The position numbers and the translations under genes are program-made. 33,940 bases of DNA from Oxalobacter sp. (GTDB lineage: Bacteria > Pseudomonadota > Gammaproteobacteria > Burkholderiales > Burkholderiaceae_D), in NCBI GenBank assembly GCA_017524145.1, contig JAFWUI010000054.1:1-33940 (forward strand), read 5' to 3'. The notes under the pieces are model-generated. The model worked only from the letters and a program-made list of their open reading frames with translations. It ran no database searches and had not been told where the DNA came from. Of this stretch, positions 1 to 8,361 are shown one piece after another; position 1 is the first letter of the stretch; each line of letters starts with the position of its first letter.

Positions 1-2361
1 CCCGATCGCCATGACTTCGCCGACGGATTTCATCTGGGTGGTCAGGTGTGGGTCGGCCTGCGGGAATTTCTCGAAGGTGAAGCGCGGCACCTTGGTGACG
101 ACGTAGTCGATGGTGGGTTCGAAGGAGACCGGGGTCGCACCGCCGGTGATCTCGTTCTTCAGCTCGTCAAGCGTGTAGCCGACAGCCAGCTTCGCTGCCA
201 CTTTCGCGATCGGGAAGCCCGTCGCCTTGGAGGCCAGCGCCGAGGAACGGGAAACACGCGGGTTCATCTCGATGACGATCATGCGCCCATCCCGGGGATT
301 GATTGCGAACTGCACATTGGAACCACCGGTATCGACACCGATTTCGCGCAGGATGGCGATGGAGGCATTGCGCATCAGCTGGTATTCTTTATCGGTGAGG
401 GTTTGTGCTGGTGCCACGGTGATGGAGTCGCCGGTGTGGATGCCCATCGGGTCCAGGTTCTCGATGGAACAGATGATGATGCAGTTGTCCGCACGGTCGC
501 GCACCACTTCCATCTCGAATTCCTTCCAGCCGATGAGGGATTCCTCGATCAGGAGTTCGCTGGTTGGGGAGGCCTCAAGCCCCCTGCGGCAGATGGTGTC
601 AAATTCTTCGGTGTTGTAGGCAATGCCGCCACCGGTCCCGCCCAGGGTGAAGGAGGGCCGGATGATGACCGGGAAACCGATGCGCCGCTGGACTTCCCAG
701 GCTTCTTCCAGGGAATGGGCAATCCCGGAACGGGCGGACTCAAGCCCGATACGGGTCATCGCATCCCGGAACTTCAGGCGGTCTTCCGCCTTGTCGATGG
801 CTTCAGGCGAGGCACCGATCAGCTCGACGCCGTATTTCTCGAGCACCCCGTTGCGGTACAGGTCCAGTGCACAGTTCAGTGCGGTCTGCCCGCCCATGGT
901 CGGCAGGATGGCGTCCGGCCGTTCCTTCGCGATGATCTTCTCGACGACCTGCCAGGTGATGGGCTCGATGTAGGTCACATCCGCCATGTTGGGGTCGGTC
1001 ATGATGGTCGCCGGGTTGCTGTTGATGAGGATGACACGGTACCCTTCCTCGCGCAGCGCCTTGCAGGCCTGGGCGCCGGAATAGTCGAATTCACATGCCT
1101 GGCCGATGATGATTGGACCGGCTCCGATGATGAGGATGCTTTTGATGTCTGTCCGTTTCGAGCTTTTTCTGGAAACTGTTTTTGCGGTTTCTTTTCCGGT
1201 TGGTTTCTGTTCCTTACCTTTGGCTTCAGCCATCAGGTCGATGAACTTATCGAAGAGATAGCCGACATCTTCTGGTCCTGGTGATGCTTCAGGATGCCCC
1301 TGGAAGCAGAATGCAGGTCTGTCTGTCCGGGCGAATCCCTGCAGGGAGCCATCAAACAGGGACTTATGTGTTACCCTGCAGTTTGACGGTAGGGAATCGA
1401 TGTCCACGGCAAAACCATGGTTCTGGGAAGTGATTAGCACCTTGCCGGTGTCCAGGTCCTGGACAGGATGGTTGGCACCATGGTGGCCGAATTTCATCTT
1501 CAGGGTCTTCGCTCCGGATGCCAATGCCATGATTTGGTGCCCCAGGCAGATGCCGAATGTCGGTATGCCTTTCTCAATCAGTTCCCGGGCTGCCTTGATG
1601 GCGTAGTCACATGGCTCTGGGTCGCCTGGTCCATTAGAGAGGAAAATCCCATCAGGGGACAGTTTCAGGACCTCTTCAACAGGGGTCTGCGCCGGCAGGA
1701 CGGTCACCTTGCAGCCCCGTTCGGTCAACATACGCAGGATGTTGCGTTTGATGCCGAAATCGAAGGCAACGACATGGTATTCCTGGGAGGCGGGCTTCTT
1801 GTAACCGGTCCCCAGTTCCCAGCAGGCTTCATCCCATTCATAGGGCTTGATGGAACTCACCGCCTTGGCAAGGTCCTGGCCGGCAAGGCTTGGGCAGCCT
1901 CTTGCCAGCATCAGTGCACGGTCCGCATCATCGCCGGTGACAATGGCACCACCCTGTGAGCCTTTCGTCCTCAGGATGCGGGTGAGCTTGCGGGTGTCGA
2001 TCCCGCAGATGGCGACGATGCCCTGTTCTTTCAGGTAGTCTGGCAAGGATTTTGTTGCCCGGAAATTGGATGGGACAGGTTGGACATCCCTGATGATGAA
2101 ACCTGCCACTTGAACCTTGGTGTTGCCTGATTCGATATCTTCTGGATTGACACCGACATTGCCGATATGGGGATAGGTCAGGGTAACAATCTGCCCGGTA
2201 TAACTGGGGTCTGTCAGTGTTTCCTGATACCCGGTCATGGATGTATTGAAAACGACCTCACCGGTGGTTTCTCCTGGAGCACCGATGGAATAGCCGCGGA
2301 ATATTGTGCCATCTGCAAGTGCCAGGACTGCCGGAATCTGTTGACCGAAAGGAAATTGCAA
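1..2361 (-). CDS. carAB: Fused carbamoyl-phosphate synthase: CarA (glutaminase) joined in frame to CarB (synthetase), 3' end outside window
   Basis: This is one uninterrupted minus-strand frame of 787 visible codons that leaves the window. It makes carbamoyl phosphate from glutamine, bicarbonate and ATP for arginine and pyrimidine synthesis. Residues 1-377 are a complete CarA: FGICLGHQ carries the nucleophile Cys272, and [11 protein letters not shown] carries His356 and Glu358, each offset by 3 from E. coli numbering. CarA normally ends just after the FIDLM segment. Here no stop occurs; a Lys/Thr/Ser-rich linker (about 378-401) leads straight into [20 protein letters not shown], the CarB N-terminus without its own start codon, and on through the first ATP-grasp domain to SVGEVMAIG. 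The start is TTG at 2361 with AAAGGAG at 2368-2374; I see no ATG or GTG upstream in that frame. Met377 has no ribosome site, so separate CarB initiation looks unlikely. Family identity is certain; the fusion is read directly. Confidence 0.95.
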   Translation of the reverse strand, partial: MQFPFGQQIPAVLALADGTIFRGYSIGAPGETTGEVVFNTSMTGYQETLTDPSYTGQIVTLTYPHIGNVGVNPEDIESGNTKVQVAGFIIRDVQPVPSNFRATKSLPDYLKEQGIVAICGIDTRKLTRILRTKGSQGGAIVTGDDADRALMLARGCPSLAGQDLAKAVSSIKPYEWDEACWELGTGYKKPASQEYHVVAFDFGIKRNILRMLTERGCKVTVLPAQTPVEEVLKLSPDGIFLSNGPGDPEPCDYAIKAARELIEKGIPTFGICLGHQIMALASGAKTLKMKFGHHGANHPVQDLDTGKVLITSQNHGFAVDIDSLPSNCRVTHKSLFDGSLQGFARTDRPAFCFQGHPEASPGPEDVGYLFDKFIDLMAEAKGKEQKPTGKETAKTVSRKSSKRTDIKSILIIGAGPIIIGQACEFDYSGAQACKALREEGYRVILINSNPATIMTDPNMADVTYIEPITWQVVEKIIAKERPDAILPTMGGQTALNCALDLYRNGVLEKYGVELIGASPEAIDKAEDRLKFRDAMTRIGLESARSGIAHSLEEAWEVQRRIGFPVIIRPSFTLGGTGGGIAYNTEEFDTICRRGLEASPTSELLIEESLIGWKEFEMEVVRDRADNCIIICSIENLDPMGIHTGDSITVAPAQTLTDKEYQLMRNASIAILREIGVDTGGSNVQFAINPRDGRMIVIEMNPRVSRSSALASKATGFPIAKVAAKLAVGYTLDELKNEITGGATPVSFEPTIDYVVTKVPRFTFEKFPQADPHLTTQMKSVGEVMAIG

Positions 2362-2596
2362 GGTTTTCTCCTTTATGATTACACCAATTACACCATACGT
2401 ACTGTCCGCTCTGCCTTATCCTCTTCAGGTCAAGTCCTCTGGATTGGAAAATGGAAACGGTACAGGCATATCATGGTGACTGTTCAAAAATTATATTCCT
2501 ACAGATAGGGCTGGAAACAGGGTTTTCTGCAAAAAGTTCAGAGAGGTTTGCTATCCGTAGCCTGCTGTAATGGGTTCTCAACAAAGCATTGAAAAT

Positions 2597-2614
2597 CAAG
2601 CAAAAATCATGCCA
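2597..2614 (-). promoter_or_regulatory. Sigma-54 (RpoN) promoter upstream of carAB
   Basis: Read on the minus strand, the site is TGGCATG-ATTT-TTGCT. It has the invariant GG-N10-GC spacing of -24/-12 elements and differs from the TGGCACG-N4-TTGCW consensus at one core base. Transcription would begin near 2589, giving a leader of roughly 230 nt before the TTG start. The only downstream gene on this strand is the carAB fusion. A sigma-70-like TATAAT at 2490-2495 (minus) lacks a good -35 box and could be a second, weaker start. Confidence 0.7.
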
Positions 2615-2710
2615 ATATGAAAGCCGTGCACGGATACGCAAATATCCTTTGGTTTCAGAAGTTTAGGCTTTTTGGAAGGGAGGAAAGCTTATCTGTGAAG
2701 GTCATTTTTC

Positions 2711-2727
2711 TGCACCAAAACGGTGCG
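2711..2727. promoter_or_regulatory. NtrC-type enhancer dyad
   Basis: TGCACCAAAACGGTGCG is a GCACC-N5-GGTGC dyad, which matches the known NtrC (NRI) binding consensus. It lies about 130 bp upstream of the start point predicted from the sigma-54 element, a usual distance for NtrC enhancers. A second palindrome, CCGTGCACGG at 2624-2633, sits just upstream of the -24 element and may be a further site. Protein binding is inferred. Confidence 0.55.
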
Positions 2728-2865
2728 TTTTCATGCTGTGCACTGGAATAGAGCGTTTTTTGTGGGTTCAGGACGGGGCTGTCCAGATGTCCGTGCAAGA
2801 TTGTTGCCTTCATAAACGGTACCCCAAACCGGTAGGCTTGTCAGGCATCTTTTAAGGGGGAACTG

Positions 2866-4227
2866 TCAACGCCGTGTGATATAGACCAGTTTGATGTCCT
2901 CGATTTTTGTCCGGGCGATGAGCCAGTTCTTCAGTCTTTCGCGGTCAGTGTTGGTGAACCGCAGTACGGGTGAGAGGCCGACAACGCCCAGGACATAGCT
3001 GCTGGCTTCATCGGAGCTGGTTTTGTTCTCGGTTGTACTTGAAAGGCTGATGCTCTTGACGGCAGGGAAAAGGATCTTGATTTCTTTGCTGATTTCCTGT
3101 CCCAGGGTCTCGTATTGTGTGTAGGATGCCAGCCTGCTTTCAAGGTTGTGGATTTCTGCGGACTGTTTCAGGAGCAGTTCATTGTTCTCTTTCTGGACGG
3201 AACCATCCTTGCTGCGCGCTTTCTTTGCCAGGAGGACACTGTCTGCCTGGGTGCCTTGGATGATATGCAGTTCGTAGCTGTCCAGGTTGTAGTAAGGCAT
3301 TTTCTCACGGGCCTTGTTGGTGGCTTCTTCGGTGATTTCCTTGCCGACAGCAACGATGTTCAGCGTGTTTTTCTCGGTATTCAGGTTCTGGGAAATGACT
3401 TCTGTGCCTTGGAATGCCAGTTCTTTTTTGACGAATTTCGTGACATTGCTGTTCAGGATGCTTTTCTGGATGATGTCGTAGGTGAGGTAAGAGGCTGGCA
3501 GCAGGGTCAGGATGACAATCACGATGATGGAGCGGTGCAGTTTCACCTCGGTGGTATTGTCTTCCAGTGTCTTACGCTTGAACCGCAGCATCCTGACACC
3601 GATGAATGTCGCCAGGCAGATGAATACCATATTGATGAAATAGAGATAGAAAGCACCGAGGAAATAGGAAATGTTCCCCATGGCGATGCCATAGCCGGCG
3701 GTGCAGAGTGGTGGCATCAATGCTGTGGCGATGGCAGCACCTGCGATGATGTTGCCCTTGTCTTTTGTGGCCAGTGCCAGGATGCCGGCAGCACCCCCTC
3801 CCAATGCAATCAGGATGTCATAAAGGGTCGGTGAGGTATAGGCAAGCAGTTCTGAGCCTGCATCGGTCAGCGGGGTGATGAGGAAATACAGCGTTGCCGT
3901 CAGGATGCTCATCACGATGGAAATCAGATGGTTCTTGATGGAGCGTTTGAGTAGGTCCAGGTCGTTGATGCCGATGGCGAGCCCCATGCCAAGGATCGGC
4001 CCCACCATCGGTGAAATCAGCATGGCGCCGATAATGGCAGTCTGGGAGTTGATGTTCAATCCAAGGGAAGCAATGAAGATGGCGAAAACCAGCACCCAAA
4101 GGCTGACCCCACGGAAAACAGCGTTTTTGCTGATCTGTTCAACGGTTTCCTGTTCGCGCTGTTTGTCAGGAAGGGCATTGAAATAGCCTTTTATCACTGA
4201 CAATGGGCTTCTGATCTGTTTAGCCAT
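2866..4227 (-). CDS. DUF389 family integral membrane protein
   Basis: The 453-residue protein has a short cytoplasmic-looking N-terminus and then a block of hydrophobic helices. This block includes the DUF389 hallmarks SQTAIIGAMLISPMVGPILG and AGAAIATALMPPLCTAGYG, and the last helix is ILTLLPASYLTYDII. After it comes a soluble C-terminal half rich in Lys and Glu, with a coiled-coil-like stretch around the ENNELLLKQSAEIHNLESRL segment. The biochemical role of the family is unknown. I chose the ATG at 4227; an upstream in-frame TTG at 4257 would add ten residues but has no ribosome site. The gene follows the terminator of the upstream lipoprotein gene, so it is probably its own transcription unit. 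Family assignment rests on recalled motif pattern. Confidence 0.85.
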   Translation of the reverse strand: MAKQIRSPLSVIKGYFNALPDKQREQETVEQISKNAVFRGVSLWVLVFAIFIASLGLNINSQTAIIGAMLISPMVGPILGMGLAIGINDLDLLKRSIKNHLISIVMSILTATLYFLITPLTDAGSELLAYTSPTLYDILIALGGGAAGILALATKDKGNIIAGAAIATALMPPLCTAGYGIAMGNISYFLGAFYLYFINMVFICLATFIGVRMLRFKRKTLEDNTTEVKLHRSIIVIVILTLLPASYLTYDIIQKSILNSNVTKFVKKELAFQGTEVISQNLNTEKNTLNIVAVGKEITEEATNKAREKMPYYNLDSYELHIIQGTQADSVLLAKKARSKDGSVQKENNELLLKQSAEIHNLESRLASYTQYETLGQEISKEIKILFPAVKSISLSSTTENKTSSDEASSYVLGVVGLSPVLRFTNTDRERLKNWLIARTKIEDIKLVYITRR

Positions 4228-4321
4228 AATCGGTTCTGTGGATAAAGCGCTTCTCAACCGATAATCTTAAGCGATTCTTTCACAGGTTGTCGACTGGTAA
4301 AAAACGGGACGTACCCTGAAT

Positions 4322-4352
4322 GAAAAAGTCCTGCCATAAATACGGCAGGACT
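4322..4352 (-). terminator. Rho-independent terminator after the lipoprotein gene
   Basis: AGTCCTGCC (4327-4335) pairs perfectly with GGCAGGACT (4344-4352) around an 8-nt loop. On the minus strand the stem is followed directly by a TTTTT run. It lies about 30 nt beyond the stop of the lipoprotein gene. Confidence 0.9.
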
Positions 4353-4380
4353 CATCTATTGCTTAGAAACAGGGGGCAGG

Positions 4381-4965
4381 TTATTTCTTGGCAACCTTGG
4401 ACATCAGGAGAGCTTGGGTTTCCTTGTCGTCCATATCGAGGACTTTCCAGCCGTCTTCCGATTTGATCAGGAATAATGGCATAAGTTCTTCGACAGAACC
4501 GGCTTTTTTATTGGCTTGGTCTTTGGTTGCCTTGATGCCAATGGTTGCCTGGCATAAGGTCCCTGTTTTGACTTCTTCTTCCTTGATAGGTACAGGTGCA
4601 TCCCCTTTTATGGTTTCAAAGTAAACGACTTTCGTGACAACCGGTTCCCCCATTGCCGTCAACATGCCTTTAGCCTGGCTGTCGGTGATCCGTTTGGCTG
4701 CCTCAGCAGGGAAAGCCGCTTTGTTTTTTTCTGGGACATACATGAACTTGACGGCAGCAGCGCCATCTGCCTTATCGACCAGTTTTAGATATTCAAGTGA
4801 AACATCTTCTGGTTTGGTAATGCCGGTTGCAGGAGCAGGGGTGGCGGCAGATGCTGAAGCGGTGGCTGAGGCAGCAGGTTTTGCTGGTTCAGTTTTTTTG
4901 CCGCAGCCTGCAACGACAGAACCCATTGCAAGGGCAATTGCAGTACTGATCAATAAACGTTTCAT
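4381..4965 (-). CDS. Predicted lipoprotein of unknown function
   Basis: The 194-residue precursor begins MKRLLISTAIALAMGSVVAGC, a signal sequence ending in a lipobox with Cys21 as the lipidation site. A low-complexity Ala/Pro/Thr/Ser tether follows (about 25-48). The remaining globular part, beginning with the TKPEDVSLEYLKLVDKADG segment, resembles NTF2-like DUF4878-type lipoproteins in pattern (a short helical start, then the closing FLIKSEDGWKVLDM strand pair). That resemblance is an inference. The start is supported by AGAGGAG six nt upstream of the ATG. The gene stands alone, with its own terminator, divergent from the tail-anchored protein gene. The function is not recognisable; a periplasmic membrane-attached location is well supported. 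Confidence 0.85.
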   Translation of the reverse strand: MKRLLISTAIALAMGSVVAGCGKKTEPAKPAASATASASAATPAPATGITKPEDVSLEYLKLVDKADGAAAVKFMYVPEKNKAAFPAEAAKRITDSQAKGMLTAMGEPVVTKVVYFETIKGDAPVPIKEEEVKTGTLCQATIGIKATKDQANKKAGSVEELMPLFLIKSEDGWKVLDMDDKETQALLMSKVAKK

Positions 4966-5161
4966 CTGGTTCTCCTCTCTGTTTGCTGATAGATACTTAC
5001 AGGGCAGCTAGCCGTAAACTGCAGATATTCTACCTGAGTCCTGCAATGCTTTAAAAACTGAAAGCCCATCTTGCCTATACCCAGAAGGATTTGTTATCGT
5101 GTTAACAAAACAGGATGTTGTTTATCGGATTCAATTTTATTGGTGAAAGGGGGCAGAAACC

Positions 5162-5884
5162 ATGTCAGCAAGTGATGGAAACAAGGGTTCTCTGGAAACT
5201 GATGCAGGAATTTCTTCTGAATCCATGGATGTGTTTGGACAGCCTGCGATGCCTGCTGTATGGGCGACTATCGATGAAGGGGAGACTTGGGTCTGGGACG
5301 ATTATTTCCTGGTGCTCCAGGAATATCCTGAAACAGTCGCTGTCCATTCTGCAAGGGAAGCTGGTGAGCCTGTACCCAGACAAAGCATGCTTTTCCCTAA
5401 TGTGCTGTCGGTGTTTTACCGGTACGACAAGAGCCTTTATGGCCCTTCGGGGAAACCCGTCTGCCTTTTCATGCTTGAAGTCCCTGATGTTGATTCGAGG
5501 GACAAATATATGGGGGCGAAGTCAGCTGATGCTTTCCTTTCATCGTTAGGCAAGGATGGCCTGAGGCCTGATTACCGCCAGGTATGGGCTGATGGGCGTG
5601 ATGATTCCAGGATTTACGAGGGGTCATTTGAACAGAACAGTGTCCGGAGTTTTTTCTTCAAGGAATTCAAGACCATTTTCAAGGCCAAGGGCGTACCCCG
5701 CTTTCAAGGTGCATTGAAAGATGCCCTGATAGGACAGGAAAATGAAAAGGGAGGGAAAGAATACCGTCCTGAACGGCTGTCTTCTGGTGATGATGACGGG
5801 GAACCTAAAAAGAAGAGTTCCAAATGGTTCTATATTGCTATCGTCATCCTCGTCATCATCGGTTTTGTCCTGGTGACCAAATAA
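5162..5884 (+). CDS. Tail-anchored membrane protein, unknown function
   Basis: The 240-residue protein has no N-terminal signal. It has one hydrophobic helix at the extreme C-terminus (about 222-238, WFYIAIVILVIIGFVLV) preceded by a basic PKKKSSK stretch, so it looks like a cytoplasmic domain anchored by its tail. The body (about 20-190) is mixed alpha/beta with many aromatic residues and matches no family I recognise. An acidic, probably disordered linker (about 188-214) joins body and anchor. A purine-rich GAAAGGGGG precedes the ATG at 5162. A decayed copy of the 3' end of this gene lies about 2.1 kb downstream (7893-7970), so a paralogue once existed or the end was duplicated when the AT-rich segment arrived. 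Confidence 0.8.
   Translation: MSASDGNKGSLETDAGISSESMDVFGQPAMPAVWATIDEGETWVWDDYFLVLQEYPETVAVHSAREAGEPVPRQSMLFPNVLSVFYRYDKSLYGPSGKPVCLFMLEVPDVDSRDKYMGAKSADAFLSSLGKDGLRPDYRQVWADGRDDSRIYEGSFEQNSVRSFFFKEFKTIFKAKGVPRFQGALKDALIGQENEKGGKEYRPERLSSGDDDGEPKKKSSKWFYIAIVILVIIGFVLVTK
5871..5883 (+). repeat. Direct repeat, left copy
   Basis: TGGTGACCAAATA forms the last codons of the tail-anchored protein gene. The same 13 bases recur at 7955-7967. The two copies bracket the AT-rich segment and sit in a longer imperfect similarity. Confidence 0.8.
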
Positions 5885-6220
5885 TTGCAGTAGGAAAACA
5901 CCCCAAAAAATATTAAGAACAGGATTTTTACAAGCAGTCCTTTTCTGCTTGAAAATTCAAAAAGAGTCCTCTGTCTTCTATACAACCACCATTGTAAAGA
6001 CCTCTTCAGTCTGTATTTTCTCCTTTATTTTCTGGAGGAAAGATTGAGAACTACATTTTATCGGTTACTATAGTTATTTCATAGAATCTTTCAGGAATCG
6101 CATAGAAAATTTTTTAGTGACAGATGCAATAATCATATCGTCAGATATCAAAATCCAACTGGTTAAATTTTGAAAAATTGACATCTGGTTGCGATATTTT
6201 ATCGGTTGTTCGAATATTCC
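5885..6220. other. AT-rich intergenic stretch
   Basis: No gene is visible here. A 7-bp inverted repeat, CAAGCAG at 5931-5937 with CTGCTTG at 5945-5951, could end transcription of the preceding gene but lacks a T-run. Composition changes from mixed to clearly AT-rich across this stretch. Confidence 0.5.
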
Positions 6221-7120
6221 TTAATCTAGTTTTAGAGAAGGTATGTCTTCTCTATTAAAGGTAACTCCCAGTCTTTTTTCAATTTCGTCTGAACATTCTC
6301 CTGTTGTAACATCTATGTATGAAACGGAACTACAAGTAACAGTTACTAAATTTGATTTATTAAATCCAGAAACTGTAATTATATACATCTTTTCATTATT
6401 AAGGATTAAATCATATTCAATCATTCTGTATTCATAATTTTTTCCATTTTTAGTTATGAAGTCAGAACTAACTTTTGTTGATTTTTTAATATCTTCTTTT
6501 GATCTGTTTCTTTGAAATTTACCAAATTCATTGTTATCATTTCAAGATTTTCTATTACTATATACATGCTCTATAAACTTATTTTTCAGTCTTTTATTTT
6601 CATCTAGAAGATATGAACTTCCAAGTAAATTGAAATTATTTTCATTAATATTGCCGCTTGATGGAATTATTGAAAATTGTGTTTTTATTGGAACTTCGGT
6701 TTTATTGTTGTGCTTTGATTCTTTTGAGTTGTTGTTTATGGTAATATTATCGTTTTTTGTATTTTCATTTATCTTTAATGAATAAATGGAATTGATTGTT
6801 AAAAATAGGAAAATAGGGCTTAATATCAGGCTTATTGTGAAATCCCATTTTTTAAATCTTGTAATGATTGTACCCCATATAATGCCAAGAATTGTACTTA
6901 AAATTAAAAAAATAAAAGGACTATACCAATGAAGTCTGATGCCAATAAAAATCAAAGCAACTATTATGCCTAGAAACAAAACCAATTCCATTATTGTGTG
7001 GAACGGTTTTCTCATTCCAAGGATATCGTGTTCCTTGTGAAGAATATAAGTAAATATAGAATAACAAGATATAAATATTGAAAAATATATATACAGACGA
7101 TACGGGATTGAAAATAACAT
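6221..7120 (-). pseudogene. Membrane protein gene interrupted by an in-frame TGA
   Basis: A 192-codon frame (7120 to 6542) ends in TGA. The identical frame then stays open for a further 106 codons to 6221 without a new ribosome site near the junction. Read together this is one gene of about 299 residues with one nonsense codon. The N-terminal part has four hydrophobic helices (roughly 9-27, 42-62, 66-85, 93-110). The remainder is a polar Asn/Lys/Ser-rich domain containing SDFITKNGKNYEYR and the SYIDVTTGECSDEI segment. The distal part alone could start at the ATG at 6424 (67 residues), but its upstream frame reads like protein too. Codon use is very AT-rich, unlike the flanking genes, which suggests transfer. 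The family is unknown. A sequencing error or genuine stop readthrough are alternatives. Confidence 0.6.
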
Positions 7121-7174
7121 AAGTCTTTTAAAATATATAAATGTTATCTAGTTAAAATGATACAATATAATTTT

Positions 7175-7489
7175 TTACCAACATTCATTATTTTGTCCTA
7201 TTATGTCATCATCAATTTCTTCCCAACGTGAATCTCTATTACTTTTCATAAGGAAGACTTCTCTGTTGTCATCAGTTCTAATGACATCGGATTTCATTAA
7301 AGAAATTTCTTTCGTCTTAAATCGTTTATCATAACGACACGACATTCCAGTTTTCTTTTGTCCTTTCATGCAATTTTTGTATAAGACATCAACTTTTTTT
7401 GAAGAGCTCCCTTTCAAAATACAATGAGGGGTAGAAAAACAGACGCCGCTTGATAGCATCAAAATCATTCCGATAAGCGTTTTTTTCAT
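7175..7489 (-). CDS. Small secreted Cys-containing protein, unknown function
   Basis: The 104-residue precursor has a clear signal peptide (MKKTLIGMILMLSSGVCFS). The mature part is basic and polar with four cysteines (in HCILKG, KNCMKG, SCRYDK and the C-terminal NECW), consistent with disulfide bonds in the periplasm. AGAGGT precedes the ATG with suitable spacing. It follows the interrupted membrane-protein gene on the same strand within the AT-rich segment and shares its codon bias. I do not recognise the family; it could be a small exported effector or cell-envelope protein. Confidence 0.7.
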   Translation of the reverse strand: MKKTLIGMILMLSSGVCFSTPHCILKGSSSKKVDVLYKNCMKGQKKTGMSCRYDKRFKTKEISLMKSDVIRTDDNREVFLMKSNRDSRWEEIDDDIIGQNNECW

Positions 7490-7892
7490 AAGATACCTCT
7501 ATAGAATGTTAAGAACAATGGTTGTCAAGTTATTTTTTCTGTTGAATTTTTCCATTCTGGAATACATATTTGACAGTAAATGAAGATATCTATCCTTTGA
7601 AAGTTCCTCTACCCGAGAACTTTTAACCATTAAGATTATTCCTGAATTTCACAAATTCCCCTGTATTTCCTGTACAGATTATTATTCAGTCAATGTAAAC
7701 TGTGTTTATGATTGAGGTTTCTGTTATTCTTACCACCACGGCCGACGAGAACTATTGAAATCAAATCAACCATCAACAGTTTCTTCATAGGAATCTTCTT
7801 TCTATAGTCTATCGACTGTCTAAAAAATATGCAAGGGGAGGGGTATTGTCAATCTTTTCCCTTGATAAATTGCTAAACTAAAAGGAAAATCG
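7490..7892. other. AT-rich stretch with at most a vestigial small frame
   Basis: No supported gene. A 32-codon minus frame at 7788-7690 begins MKKLLMVDLISIVLVG, which looks like the start of a signal peptide, but it ends quickly and lacks a convincing ribosome site. It may be the broken start of another small exported protein. Confidence 0.4.
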
Positions 7893-7970
7893 CAGACAAG
7901 AAAATGAAAAAGTAGGTTCAGATTATCGCCACTCTTGTCATCGTTGACTTTGTTTGGTGACCAAATAGCA
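7893..7970 (+). pseudogene. Decayed copy of the 3' end of the tail-anchored protein gene
   Basis: GACAAGAAAATGAAAAAG here resembles GACAGGAAAATGAAAAGG of the tail-anchored gene (about 5733-5750). The following bases up to TGGTGACCAAATA at 7955-7967 resemble 5834-5883, with substitutions and small gaps, so an internal part is missing. Read in frame it contains a stop. This marks the right edge of the AT-rich segment. The relationship is by eye, not by a computed alignment. Confidence 0.55.
7955..7967 (+). repeat. Direct repeat, right copy
   Basis: TGGTGACCAAATA is an exact copy of 5871-5883. A GCAG...GGAAA tail follows in both places with a short gap. Confidence 0.8.
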
Positions 7971-7989
7971 GGAAACTGCCATCTGGCAA

Positions 7990-8187
7990 TCAGATGGTGA
8001 ACTGCGCATAGCGTTTCCGTTGGGATGCGATGAAAGACTTGCTTCGGCGGAGTTTGAGTTTCTTGACCTTGGTGCGTACCTGGTCAACAGACCGTCTGAG
8101 GGTTTTGGTGATTTCTTCCATGGGAGTATCTGGGTAGAGGCGCTTAAGAAGATCGATTTCTTCTTCTGTCCACAGCTGTTTTCCCAT
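7990..8187 (-). CDS. Small SANT/Myb-like helix-turn-helix protein
   Basis: The 65-residue protein opens with a WTEEEIDLLKRLYPDTPMEEI motif block (about 6-26) and continues with a second amphipathic helix segment and a basic VKKLKLRRSK tail. This is the three-helix pattern of SANT/Myb-like or GcrA-like DNA-binding domains. I chose the ATG at 8187 because GGAG lies five nt upstream; a longer version from 8223 adds twelve unlikely residues. It stands between the AT-rich segment and the phosphopantetheinyl transferase gene, about 175 bp downstream of the latter. The target is unknown. Confidence 0.65.
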   Translation of the reverse strand: MGKQLWTEEEIDLLKRLYPDTPMEEITKTLRRSVDQVRTKVKKLKLRRSKSFIASQRKRYAQFTI

Positions 8188-8361
8188 AAACACTCCATAC
8201 CAGGTTGAACAATAAAATGGCATTGCATTCTATCAGGAACAACTGAAGACGGCTCGATACCTAGCAGGAATCTGTTGAAAAATTTTCTGTTCTGCAACAT
8301 TTTCTGCATCATTCCCAAGACAAGGAGGGGATTGTCTATGCAGGAATGCCATTTGGAAAAC

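Larger units (their letters stand above)
2375..2865. other. Long intergenic regulatory region, no gene seen
   Basis: I find no convincing coding frame between the carAB start and the end of the DUF389 gene. Short frames here lack ribosome sites and family features. The stretch holds the sigma-54 element, the NtrC-type dyad, the CCGTGCACGG palindrome and a possible TATAAT, so it is best read as the carAB control region. Confidence 0.6.

Noticed and set aside
46-1284. Long plus-strand open frame of 412 codons
   Set aside because: It is the antisense shadow of the carAB frame, which has all catalytic motifs; the plus translation has no family features.
3115-3834. Plus-strand frame of 239 codons
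   Set aside because: Antisense to the DUF389 gene, which has clear membrane helices and family motifs.
5931-5951. CAAGCAG / CTGCTTG hairpin as terminator of the tail-anchored gene
   Set aside because: The stem is short and no T-run follows on either strand.
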